A stretch of DNA of 5,245 nucleotides from Verrucomicrobiota bacterium (GCA_003219345.1 QHOP01000482.1:1-5245); one strand, 5' to 3'; positions 1 to 5,245 are shown, numbered from the stretch's first letter. Numbers and translations: made by a program. Notes: generated by a model from the sequence alone, not told the origin.

Positions 1-551
1 AGCGCCAATGAAGTGGCCGACGCGGTGCGAGATAATCCCGAATCCTTCGCTTCCGTCCATTTGCCTTTTCCATCATTCAAAAAGAGCCTCGTTCCAGCCG
101 AAATCCCATTGACAAGCAGGTCCAGGTCGCCGTCCCCATCCACGTCCGCAAAGGTCGCGCCGGTCGAGAGTTGATCCGCGCAGGCCGCATCGCCGATATC
201 CATTTCTTCGAAACGCCAATTGCCCAGATTGCGATAGAGTCGATTCGGTCCCTGCAAACTGCAAAGATAGATGTCCTGCCAGCCGTCTCCGTCCACATCC
301 CCGATCGCCACTCCAGCGCCACTGTGCGCCACTGCATTGGTCAGAAATGCGTCCCCTTGAAGCACGTTCGTAAACCCTACTCCAGTCGCCTTTGGATTCA
401 TCAGCGTGAACCCCGCTTTTCCGCTGGGTCCGGGCCGCGCCTCCATGCTTCGAAACCCCGCGCCGTCGGACCACGACGATGCCGCCGCAGTCTTACAGTG
501 GAGGCTGAGCAAAATCACGATGGTCGCGCAGGCGCAACCGGCCCGATTCAT
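1..551 (-). CDS. Exported FG-GAP/VCBS repeat protein, N-terminal part
   Basis: Partial gene: 183 codons from an ATG at 551 run off the left edge without a stop. An in-frame TGA eleven codons upstream makes this the first possible ATG; no strong Shine-Dalgarno precedes it. Residues 1-24 look like a signal peptide: hydrophobic TIVILLSL, then TAAA as a likely signal-peptidase I site. C19 does not sit in a proper lipobox. Two calcium-binding FG-GAP loops are visible, DVDGDGWQD at about 85-93 and DVDGDGDLD at about 136-144. Each is followed by a strand and an NLG/NDGKG turn (YRNLGNWRFEE, LFLNDGKGKW), the usual beta-propeller blade pattern. Members of this family in Verrucomicrobia are often very long, so most of the protein probably lies outside. 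The role is unknown; an extracellular or surface, calcium-dependent binding protein is inferred. It is divergent from the beta-helix gene at 649. Family call firm, function open. Confidence 0.85.
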   Translation of the reverse strand, partial: MNRAGCACATIVILLSLHCKTAAASSWSDGAGFRSMEARPGPSGKAGFTLMNPKATGVGFTNVLQGDAFLTNAVAHSGAGVAIGDVDGDGWQDIYLCSLQGPNRLYRNLGNWRFEEMDIGDAACADQLSTGATFADVDGDGDLDLLVNGISAGTRLFLNDGKGKWTEAKDSGLSRTASATSLA

Positions 552-610
552 GGACCCAGCAAAACAAACGACACGTCCTTGTCAATCTTTGAGCAGGCAT
601 CAGGAATGGC

Positions 611-639
611 TTGTCGACTCCGCATGGTGAGATGATAAT
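611..639 (+). promoter_or_regulatory. Candidate sigma70-type promoter for the beta-helix gene
   Basis: TTGTCG at 611-616 (4 of 6 to TTGACA) and GATAAT at 634-639 (5 of 6 to TATAAT) are separated by an ideal 17 bp. The predicted transcription start, around 645-647, falls just before the ATG at 649, so the mRNA would be leaderless or nearly so. This fits the lack of a normally spaced Shine-Dalgarno: GAGAGG at 643-648 directly touches the ATG. Both the promoter and leaderless translation are inferences. Confidence 0.35.
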
Positions 640-648
640 CCTGAGAGG

Positions 649-1809
649 ATGAAGCGATTTGGCGCGCAGGTTTTGATGTGGATTGGGCTGTCTGTCTTGC
701 GGGTTGACGCGGCCATCAGCGTGTCCAGGGACGGCTATCACGTGTTTCCGGGCGACAACATTCAGGACGCCTTGGAACAGGCGGCGGAGAGCAAAACGAA
801 CAAAATCGTCAGGGTTCACGCTGGCGAGTATCGTCCGAACAGCAAGCGTCAGGCCCTGATTTGGTTCAACAAAATGCACGATGGCATCCGGCTCGAGGCG
901 GAAGGCCCGGTGACACTGACAGCGGCGAATCCGCAGTTAACGGTTCCTTCGGAGGCCGGGTATCCGGCGGTTGTCAACCATGTCGTCTATTTTGGCGACG
1001 GGGTCTCCTCCAACACGGTGCTGAGGGGATTTCGCATCACCGGAGCGAATCATTTTGTCACGAGGAAACTGACCAGACAACTGGAGCCGGACATGACGAT
1101 TCCCAAGAACCAGTTTTTCTTTGCCGACGGCGGGGCGATCAAAATTTTTGGCCACTCTTATCCGACCATCCAAAATGTCGAAGTGGTTGACAACTATGCC
1201 AGCCCCTGTGGCGCCGGCCTCTCCGTCCAGCACCAGGGGTTCAATCAGACCCCGGTCCTGATTGAGAACTGCGTGTTTCTCAGAAACCGAACGCAGGTGA
1301 CCGGCGCCGCGATTGACCTACTGGCCGGGAGCGCCGCTCGCATCATCAACTGTTTGTTCGTCGGCAACGTTTCCAATGCGGGAGAAGATGTCGTGGCCAA
1401 GAGTTCGGGCGAGCGGCCCTTCGTGAATAACGGCGTATTGACGATCTTCCGGAATTCCCGCGCGGTCGTGCGCAATTGCACCTTCACCGGAAATCGCAAT
1501 GGGGTAGATGACATGGGGGCCGAGAGCAGTTACGCCAACTGCATCTTCGTAGATAATAACCTGGACACGGGTCTGAAAGGATTCGCTCGATACGAGCTTG
1601 CCGTGAACGCGGGCGCAAAAGAAGTCGCTGGGTGTTTTATCAATGGCGTCGTCCATGATGCCAGCCATGCCGTGTCGGCGCAGGAGAACGTGCTGGATGC
1701 GCCGCCACCCAGGTTCAATAAGGCTTTTGTGCCCGAAACGCCGGAATATAAAAGCGCCGGCTATCGTCCCATACCCTCTGACACGGGTTCAGCCGCGCAG
1801 ACCCGTTGA
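649..1809 (+). CDS. Exported right-handed parallel beta-helix repeat protein
   Basis: Complete, 386 residues. The start at 649 is the first ATG after an in-frame stop at 628-630, and it gives a good signal peptide: KR near the N-terminus, hydrophobic VLMWIGLSVL, cleavage likely after VDAA (about residue 22). The segment at about 30-61 (HVFPGDNIQDALEQA, then VRVHAGEY) is the typical first coil of bacterial pectate-lyase-like beta-helix proteins, in which an item such as IQAALDAA leads to VAPGTY. From about 120 to 330 there are repeated rungs of the form (I/V)xNCxFxxN: NCVF 207-210, NCLF 234-237, NCTF 276-279, NCIF 297-300 and a degenerate GCF 328-330. No catalytic signature of pectate lyase or polygalacturonase can be picked out, so the substrate is unknown; polysaccharide binding or cleavage is the family tendency only. 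It is divergent from the gene ending at 551 and convergent with the CRTAC1 gene, with touching stop codons. Confidence 0.82.
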   Translation: MKRFGAQVLMWIGLSVLRVDAAISVSRDGYHVFPGDNIQDALEQAAESKTNKIVRVHAGEYRPNSKRQALIWFNKMHDGIRLEAEGPVTLTAANPQLTVPSEAGYPAVVNHVVYFGDGVSSNTVLRGFRITGANHFVTRKLTRQLEPDMTIPKNQFFFADGGAIKIFGHSYPTIQNVEVVDNYASPCGAGLSVQHQGFNQTPVLIENCVFLRNRTQVTGAAIDLLAGSAARIINCLFVGNVSNAGEDVVAKSSGERPFVNNGVLTIFRNSRAVVRNCTFTGNRNGVDDMGAESSYANCIFVDNNLDTGLKGFARYELAVNAGAKEVAGCFINGVVHDASHAVSAQENVLDAPPPRFNKAFVPETPEYKSAGYRPIPSDTGSAAQTR

Positions 1810-1815
1810 TCAACG
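1804..1815. repeat. 12-bp perfect palindrome over two abutting stop codons
   Basis: CGTTGATCAACG is self-complementary over all 12 bases. The plus-strand TGA (1807-1809) and minus-strand TGA (complement of TCA, 1810-1812) form its central TGATCA. With no loop and no T-run it is not a recognisable intrinsic terminator. It may be only a by-product of two TGA stops meeting head-on plus a few matching bases. Confidence 0.4.
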
Positions 1816-3777
1816 ATCTTCGGTAATCGTCAGCAGCGTATTGGTCGGAATTCGGTCAGTCAGGATCTGCTTTTTGCCGGACGTCCAGAGCACTTCAAGA
1901 CGGTCGATGCGGGTGGCATCATCCAATCCGAAGTAGAGCGGCATGGAACTCTGCGAGAGGTAACCGGACTTTCCGTCGTGGTATCGGGTATAAGTTTTGG
2001 AGCCGCAGTGGACTTTCACCGTGGAGCCGAGTCCATCCCGATTGGAAACAGTGCCGATGAGTTTGATTTTCAGGTAATGGATCTGTTTCCGGTCCGATAA
2101 ATTGCTGATCAGCACTTGCGGATGATCGTTCCATTCGTTGGTCACGATGTCCAGGTCGCCGTCGTCGTCCAAATCCACTGCCACCGATGAGCGTGAGCTG
2201 GTTGAACCCAGTACCGTTACCAGCCCTGTCTTGTGGCGACAAAGCGGATTCTTCTTGTCCGCCCCGGAGCAATCGAGAGTAAAGAATTCCTTTTCAATTC
2301 GGTTATCCTTGCGCGGTTCCACTCCCAGAACGAATTCGCTGTCCACAAACCGTTGGCCGCGGTCGTTCAACAGCACCGAATTGATGGCATAACGCAAGGG
2401 ATAGCCCATGCCGGCACTGACAAAGACATCTTCGTAACCGTCCGCGTTCAGGTCAGCGACGCTGATGCCCCACGGCCAGTAAGTCTCGGCTCCAATCTTG
2501 TCCGACACCTCGATGAACTTGCCGTCACCTTGATTTTGATAAAATGCGTTGCCGAGGATGCAGTTGGAAGCCCTGGCCAGGTTCTCGGGCGTCCATTCAA
2601 TCGAGCACCAAGCCTCGCTTTTCTGTTTTTCGAACCTGGCGCTGTAATCCTTTTCTCCGGCTTTGATTTGCGCGCCGGTCATGTCGGAGTGCATGTCGGT
2701 CACGAAAAGGTCCATCAGGCCGTCCAGATTATAATCAAAAAACTTCACCCCCATTGATCCCCAAGGCGTTTTGGGAAAATAGTCCCCGGTTTTTTCCACA
2801 AACCGTTTGCCGTGATCATTTTCATAATACTTGTCCTCGCCCGACATGCTCAGCACATAAAGATCGGGATACCCATCCTCATTCAAATCGCAGAACGTGG
2901 CGTCCCCGCTCCAGCCGCGATGTTCCAAGCCCATTTCCTTGGAAACGTCCTTGAATTTTCCGCCACCCAGGTTTTGATACAAAATGCTTTGCTCGCTGCG
3001 CGCCGGGTAGCGCCAGCCAAAAAAAGCGTCCTCGCGACCGAGATAAAAGCCCCCACGCCCTTTGTCGTTCGTGGTGTAAACGCCCACATGCGTGATAAAC
3101 AAGTCCAACAGGCCGTCGTTATTAAAATCGAAGAACACCGCGCCGGAGGAATGGCGGGCGGGGGCGCGGCCGGGGCCAAGGCCGGATTCCAGAGTGATGT
3201 CCTTGAAGTTTCCGTGGCCGAGATTCTTGAACAGGAAATTCCCCATCCTGACCGTGGTGACAAACAGGTCCGCCAAGCCGTCATTGTCGATATCGGCAAA
3301 TGAGGCAGTAACGCAGATCTTGTCCTCCAGACCGACTCCCGCCGTGGCGGTGATGTTTTCAAACTTCCCGTGCCCCAGATTGCGCCAAAGCTGGTTGCCT
3401 CCGAGCTGATTGACGAAATAAATGTCGAGCCGGCCGTCGCCGTCCACGTCAGCAACGGCCATGCCGGTGCCATGATCGTAATGGACGGCTTTGTAGTCTT
3501 TGGCCGCGTCATCCACCGGCTGATGTTCAAAGCGTATGCCGCTCTCCTCGTATCGATCGGCGAACTGGAAGTTGTGAAAAGCTTTCCAACTCTTGGCGGC
3601 TTGGAGCTGCTTTTGTTTGTTCTCCTCCAGAGAACGGAGCGTATTCTCGTTTAAACCGAATGGATTGATGATTTGCCTGGCAGCGGCGGCGTCCGCGCCG
3701 AACAGGGCGCGCATTGAACCCAGGATTAAGAGCAGGGCTGCGCACCTCAACGATTTGATCGGCTGATTCTTATTCAT
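1810..3777 (-). CDS. CRTAC1-family exported protein: seven FG-GAP loops plus ASPIC/UnbV domain
   Basis: Complete, 655 residues. The ATG at 3777 follows AAAAGG (3791-3786) at 8-nt spacing, a good ribosome-binding site. Residues 1-33 are a signal peptide (KSLR, hydrophobic AALLLILG, likely cleavage near ADAAAA). Seven Asp-rich FG-GAP/VCBS calcium loops follow: DVDGDGRLD 110-118, DIDNDGLAD 162-170, DFNNDGLLD 217-225, DLNEDGYPD 297-305, DYNLDGLMD 348-356, DLNADGYED 442-450 and DLDDDGDLD 535-543. This is what a seven-bladed, integrin-alpha-like propeller would show. Residues about 575-645 match the ASPIC/UnbV domain (NRDGLGSTVKV, GYLSQSSMPLYFGL, IDRLEVLWTSG). Larger inserts after loops 5 and 6 carry cysteine pairs C391/C406 and C503/C513. 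Such proteins are abundant in Verrucomicrobia and Planctomycetes, and their function is poorly known; calcium-stabilised extracytoplasmic binding is inferred. The 55-codon gene 33 bp upstream on the same strand may be co-transcribed. Confidence 0.95.
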   Translation of the reverse strand: MNKNQPIKSLRCAALLLILGSMRALFGADAAAARQIINPFGLNENTLRSLEENKQKQLQAAKSWKAFHNFQFADRYEESGIRFEHQPVDDAAKDYKAVHYDHGTGMAVADVDGDGRLDIYFVNQLGGNQLWRNLGHGKFENITATAGVGLEDKICVTASFADIDNDGLADLFVTTVRMGNFLFKNLGHGNFKDITLESGLGPGRAPARHSSGAVFFDFNNDGLLDLFITHVGVYTTNDKGRGGFYLGREDAFFGWRYPARSEQSILYQNLGGGKFKDVSKEMGLEHRGWSGDATFCDLNEDGYPDLYVLSMSGEDKYYENDHGKRFVEKTGDYFPKTPWGSMGVKFFDYNLDGLMDLFVTDMHSDMTGAQIKAGEKDYSARFEKQKSEAWCSIEWTPENLARASNCILGNAFYQNQGDGKFIEVSDKIGAETYWPWGISVADLNADGYEDVFVSAGMGYPLRYAINSVLLNDRGQRFVDSEFVLGVEPRKDNRIEKEFFTLDCSGADKKNPLCRHKTGLVTVLGSTSSRSSVAVDLDDDGDLDIVTNEWNDHPQVLISNLSDRKQIHYLKIKLIGTVSNRDGLGSTVKVHCGSKTYTRYHDGKSGYLSQSSMPLYFGLDDATRIDRLEVLWTSGKKQILTDRIPTNTLLTITEDR

Positions 3778-3810
3778 ACGGTTCGCCTTTTACCGCCGCT
3801 TTTAGGGGAT

Positions 3811-3978
3811 TCAACCCGGCAGTCCCGTCTGCGGCTCAGCGGCAAGCCAGCTCCTGATCTTCTCCGAATTCTTTCTGTCGAACGAATGCTTCAGCTTTCC
3901 CAGAGGATGCTCGACGAGCATCTGAAGTTTCTTTTGGGTAAGATCGCCGAGCGCGGACTGAAACTCCGTTTTGCTCAC
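3811..3978 (-). CDS. Candidate small protein, 55 residues, unknown function
   Basis: This frame opens at GTG (3978) directly after an in-frame TAA and stops at TGA (3813-3811), 33 bp before the CRTAC1 gene on the same strand. The protein begins VSKTEFQSALGDLTQKK and ends SWLAAEPQTGLPG. It is charged, Lys-rich and likely helical, without signal peptide or membrane segment, so cytoplasmic. Support is compositional: by hand count, GC at codon positions 1/2/3 is about 58/38/69 percent, the pattern of a real gene in moderately high-GC DNA. No clear Shine-Dalgarno precedes the GTG. Initiation could instead depend on a 27-codon frame (ATG 4058 to TGA 3975) whose stop overlaps this start as GTGA. I recognise no family. 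Alternatives are the 3' remnant of a decayed gene, with a frameshift near 3976-3980, or chance. Confidence 0.42.
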   Translation of the reverse strand: MSKTEFQSALGDLTQKKLQMLVEHPLGKLKHSFDRKNSEKIRSWLAAEPQTGLPG

Positions 3979-4080
3979 ATGTTACGAATCTGCTTTCGTG
4001 CGCAAACCACGAGTAGGAGGCGGTTTTCCGGTTTGTCGAAAATCTGCGCTGAGTTCATCGTGCTAAAAAAGCCTTCCGCG

Positions 4081-4108
4081 AGTTTAGGAGCAGCGGGAAC
4101 CAAGTCAA
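4081..4108 (-). promoter_or_regulatory. Weak candidate promoter for the leftward small-ORF/CRTAC1 unit
   Basis: Read on the minus strand, TTGACT (4108-4103; 5 of 6 to TTGACA) is followed after 16 bp by TAAACT (4086-4081; 4 of 6 to TATAAT). Transcription would begin near 4074, placing the 27-codon frame, the 55-codon gene and the CRTAC1 gene on one transcript. Such matches occur by chance in intergenic DNA, so confidence is low. Confidence 0.25.
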
Positions 4109-4200
4109 CGGTTCAGTCGGGTGACAAAACGCACTGGCGCAACCGGCACTGGGGACACGAATTTAACGAATTTGCGCGAGCCCGAATTTTTTGCTTGCAT

Positions 4201-4218
4201 CTCCTACGTCCGTAAGAG
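4201..4218. promoter_or_regulatory. Distal BlaI/CopY-type operator (candidate)
   Basis: CTCCTACGTCCGTAAGAG is an inverted repeat with 8-bp arms, one mismatched pair and a 2-bp centre. Its core TACG-TC-CGTA differs from the TACA-NN-TGTA core of BlaI/MecI/CopY operators by one symmetric change per half. The reverse complement of the proximal site matches it at 13 of 18 positions. The centre lies 22 bp from that of the proximal site. The location directly upstream of the repressor gene suggests autoregulation. Confidence 0.5.
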
Positions 4219-4222
4219 ACAA

Positions 4223-4240
4223 ATCTTACAGTTGTAGGAA
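4223..4240. promoter_or_regulatory. Proximal BlaI/CopY-type operator covering the ribosome-binding site (candidate)
   Basis: The core TACA-GT-TGTA (4227-4236) is an exact match to TACANNTGTA, the core recognised by BlaI, MecI and CopY repressors. Flanks extend the symmetry to 7-bp arms (4224-4239) with one mismatch. The right arm contains AGGA (4236-4239), which is the Shine-Dalgarno of the repressor gene starting at 4245. No convincing -35/-10 pair could be fixed around it, so how bound repressor would block transcription is inferred from position. Confidence 0.65.
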
Positions 4241-4244
4241 CTAG

Positions 4245-4637
4245 ATGAAGACAAATCGCCCCGCCCAACGGCTGCCGCAGATTTCCGACGCCGAACTGGT
4301 CGTGATGAAGGTGGTCTGGGAAAAGGCGCCGGTCACCGCCAATCAAGCCGTCGAGGCGCTGGCGCGCCAGCAGCATTGGAAACCCAAGACGATTCACACA
4401 CTGCTTCGGCGCCTGGTTCAAAAAGGCGCGGTGGATTTTGACAAGAAGGGGCGCGAACATCGCTTCCGTCCGCTGGTCAATTCCGCGGATTACGCGCACG
4501 CCGCGAGCCGGTCGTTTCTCAGGCGCTTCTTCGATGGCGAGGTCGCGCCGTTCCTCGCGTGCTTTCTGGAGTGGGAAAAGCTTTCGCGACAGGAAATTCA
4601 AGAACTGCGGCGCATTCTGGACGGGAAACAAAAATGA
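4245..4637 (+). CDS. BlaI/MecI/CopY-family transcriptional repressor
   Basis: Complete, 130 residues, close to the usual 120-130 of the family. The ATG at 4245 follows AGGA (4236-4239) at 5-nt spacing. Residues about 12-80 form the winged-helix DNA-binding domain: ISDAELVVMKVVWEKAPVTA opens it, WKPKTIHTLLRRLVQKGAV contains the recognition helix, and FDKKGREHRFRPLV is the wing. The C-terminal part (about 85-126, with SFLRRFFDGEVAPFLACFLE and LSRQEIQELRRIL) is the helical dimerisation region that is cleaved on induction in characterised BlaI/MecI. No CopY-type metal-binding CxC tail is present, which favours BlaI-like protease control over direct copper sensing. It overlaps the following M56 gene by 4 bases, the classic repressor-sensor arrangement. 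The two inverted repeats upstream suggest it represses its own operon; other targets are not visible. Whether beta-lactams are the signal cannot be told from this sequence. Confidence 0.95.
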   Translation: MKTNRPAQRLPQISDAELVVMKVVWEKAPVTANQAVEALARQQHWKPKTIHTLLRRLVQKGAVDFDKKGREHRFRPLVNSADYAHAASRSFLRRFFDGEVAPFLACFLEWEKLSRQEIQELRRILDGKQK

Positions 4638-5245
4638 CCTTCAACGCCGCCAATCAAATCCTGAGCGCGATGTTCGAGTGGACGTGGCGAACCTCGCTCC
4701 ACGCCAGCGTTTTGATTACGCTCGTGGCACTGATTCAGGCGGCCGGCAGTAAGCGGCTCGCTGCGCGTTGGCGCTATGCGCTTGGGCTCTTGGTCCTGCT
4801 CCGCTTGATGATGCCCGTGGTCCCGGCAAGCTCATTCAGCATCTTCAACCTGACCGCGCCCGTCCTGCCGAACACGCCTGAATTGCGCGCCCCCACGCCG
4901 CTCCTGCCAGCAACTCCACTTTCACCGACGGCGTCCGGACAGGTGGCACCTTTGAGGGCCGCGCTCCGGGCGCAGAAGAAAATCGACTGGCTGAAGGTCG
5001 CCCCGATTCTCTGGTTGCTCGGCGCGACGGGCGGTCTGGTCATCGTCCTTTGCCAACAGCGCAATTTTTCGCGGCGGATAAAATATCGGCCGCCGATCAG
5101 CGACGAACGGATTCTGTCGCTGTTGGAAAGTTGCCGGAACGTCATGGGAGTGCGGCGAAGGATCACGGCCGTCATCGCGCCGCAGCCCGGCGCCCCGGCA
5201 TTGATTGGATTCCTCAAACCGCGCCTGTTGATTCCGGAAACCGCG
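4634..5245 (+). CDS. BlaR1-like M56 membrane metallopeptidase, N-terminal part
   Basis: Partial gene: 204 codons from the ATG at 4634 to the right edge without a stop. The start overlaps the repressor stop as ATGA, with GGGA at 4623-4626 as a weak ribosome-binding site, so translational coupling is likely. Membrane segments are predicted at about 21-38 (SLHASVLITLVALIQAAG), 47-66 (around YALGLLVLLRLMMPVV) and 121-140 (around PILWLLGATGGLVIVL). They are separated by a Pro/Thr/Ala-rich stretch at 75-105. Then comes the start of the cytoplasmic M56 domain, including the family signature PALIGFLKPRLLIPE at 188-201. The zinc HExxH motif, expected a few dozen residues further on, is beyond the edge, so catalytic competence is untested. 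In characterised BlaR1/MecR1, ligand binding outside the cell triggers this protease and leads to loss of BlaI/MecI. Verrucomicrobial homologues often carry other C-terminal domains, so the ligand is unknown. Confidence 0.92.
   Translation, partial: MTFNAANQILSAMFEWTWRTSLHASVLITLVALIQAAGSKRLAARWRYALGLLVLLRLMMPVVPASSFSIFNLTAPVLPNTPELRAPTPLLPATPLSPTASGQVAPLRAALRAQKKIDWLKVAPILWLLGATGGLVIVLCQQRNFSRRIKYRPPISDERILSLLESCRNVMGVRRRITAVIAPQPGAPALIGFLKPRLLIPETA

Larger units (their letters stand above)
3979..4244. other. Intergenic region between the leftward CRTAC1 unit and the rightward BlaI operon
   Basis: No convincing large gene lies here on either strand. It separates divergent transcription units. 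Contents noted are a 27-codon minus-strand frame (4058-3975) abutting the small gene, a weak minus-strand promoter candidate around 4081-4108, and two operator-like inverted repeats at 4201-4240. A 7-base direct repeat GCACTGG occurs at 4131 and 4145. The A-run at 4064-4069 and T-run at 4187-4192 have no stem before them, so I do not call terminators. If the 55-codon gene is not real, the gap extends to 3778. Confidence 0.6.

Noticed and set aside
491..499. TCTTACAGT, identical to the left arm of the proximal BlaI operator
   Set aside because: It lies inside the coding region for the FG-GAP signal peptide and lacks the inverted TGTA half, so it is a chance match.
580..585. Perfect TTGACA on the minus strand upstream of the FG-GAP gene
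   Set aside because: No acceptable -10 box lies 16-18 bp downstream (best is TTTGCT, 3 of 6), so a promoter is not supported although the -35 match is perfect.
171..635. Open plus-strand frame across the leftward FG-GAP gene and the intergenic gap
   Set aside because: The minus strand here has a signal peptide and two perfect DxDxDGxxD loops in one uninterrupted frame to the window edge; the plus frame has no recognisable features.
632..652. Six-codon frame ATG...TGA overlapping the beta-helix start as ATGA
   Set aside because: Such mini-frames are very common by chance, there is no usable ribosome-binding site, and the promoter candidate's -10 box lies inside it.
2233..2757. Open frame of about 174 codons on the plus strand inside the CRTAC1 gene
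   Set aside because: It is antisense to well-supported FG-GAP and insert coding sequence. The frame is open because the Asp/Gly-rich minus-strand codons produce few stops in complement, and the translation shows no family features.
2883..3530. Open frame of about 215 codons on the minus strand, shifted relative to the CRTAC1 gene
   Set aside because: It overlaps the true frame over several calcium loops. Its translation is low-complexity Thr/Ser/Arg/Trp-rich sequence, typical of an out-of-frame reading.
4064..4069. A-run (T-run on the minus strand) as a possible intrinsic terminator
   Set aside because: No stable GC-rich stem precedes it on the minus strand. The same is true of the T-run at 4187-4192 on the plus strand.
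3886..4215. 109-codon plus-strand frame before the repressor gene
   Set aside because: The translation shows no domain and it runs through the operator region. The base-position bias favours the opposite strand for 3811-3978.
4113..4631. Long minus-strand frame opposite the BlaI gene, and a similar one at 4774-5217 opposite the M56 gene
   Set aside because: Both are complements of clear family members (BlaI winged helix; M56 PRLLIPE signature).

Overview
This window holds six coding regions on both strands: two partial genes cut by the window edges, three complete larger genes and one candidate small gene. No RNA gene, insertion sequence, integrase, CRISPR array or replication origin is visible. 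The gene content is large secreted FG-GAP/VCBS and CRTAC1 (ASPIC/UnbV) proteins, a parallel beta-helix protein and a BlaI/M56 regulatory pair. Together with moderately GC-rich coding sequence, this suggests a Verrucomicrobiota-type genome (Pedosphaera/Limisphaerales-like) or a related PVC bacterium. That assignment is inference from gene-family habits, not from a phylogenetic marker.

Left part (1-1809): the N-terminal end of an exported FG-GAP repeat protein reads leftward off the window (1-551, minus). It is divergent from a complete exported right-handed beta-helix protein (649-1809, plus). The 97-bp gap between them holds a plausible promoter for the beta-helix gene. If used, that promoter would give an almost leaderless transcript.

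Middle (1810-4244): a complete 655-residue CRTAC1-family protein reads leftward (1810-3777, minus). It has a signal peptide, seven calcium-binding FG-GAP loops and a C-terminal ASPIC/UnbV domain. Its stop codon abuts the stop of the beta-helix gene with no base between them. Just upstream of it, on the same strand, is a GTG-started 55-residue candidate gene (3811-3978) with coding-like base composition. That gene may in turn be coupled to a 27-codon reading frame (3975-4058). The rest of the gap to 4244 is non-coding apart from regulatory sites at its right end.

Right part (4201-5245): a BlaI/MecI/CopY-family repressor (4245-4637) overlaps by 4 bases (ATGA) the start of a BlaR1-like M56 membrane metallopeptidase (4634 to the right edge, cut before its expected zinc motif). 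Two inverted repeats resembling BlaI/CopY operators lie upstream, centred 22 bp apart, about two helical turns. The proximal one covers the repressor's ribosome-binding site. This reads as a self-regulated signal-sensing operon in which the membrane protease inactivates the repressor on stimulation. Its output genes are not in the window.

The three large left-hand genes all encode predicted exported proteins (two calcium-loop propeller types and one beta-helix) and may form a surface or periplasmic group. No catalytic function can be assigned to them from sequence alone. The most interesting unexplained items are the paired operator architecture and the small-ORF leader ahead of the CRTAC1 gene.
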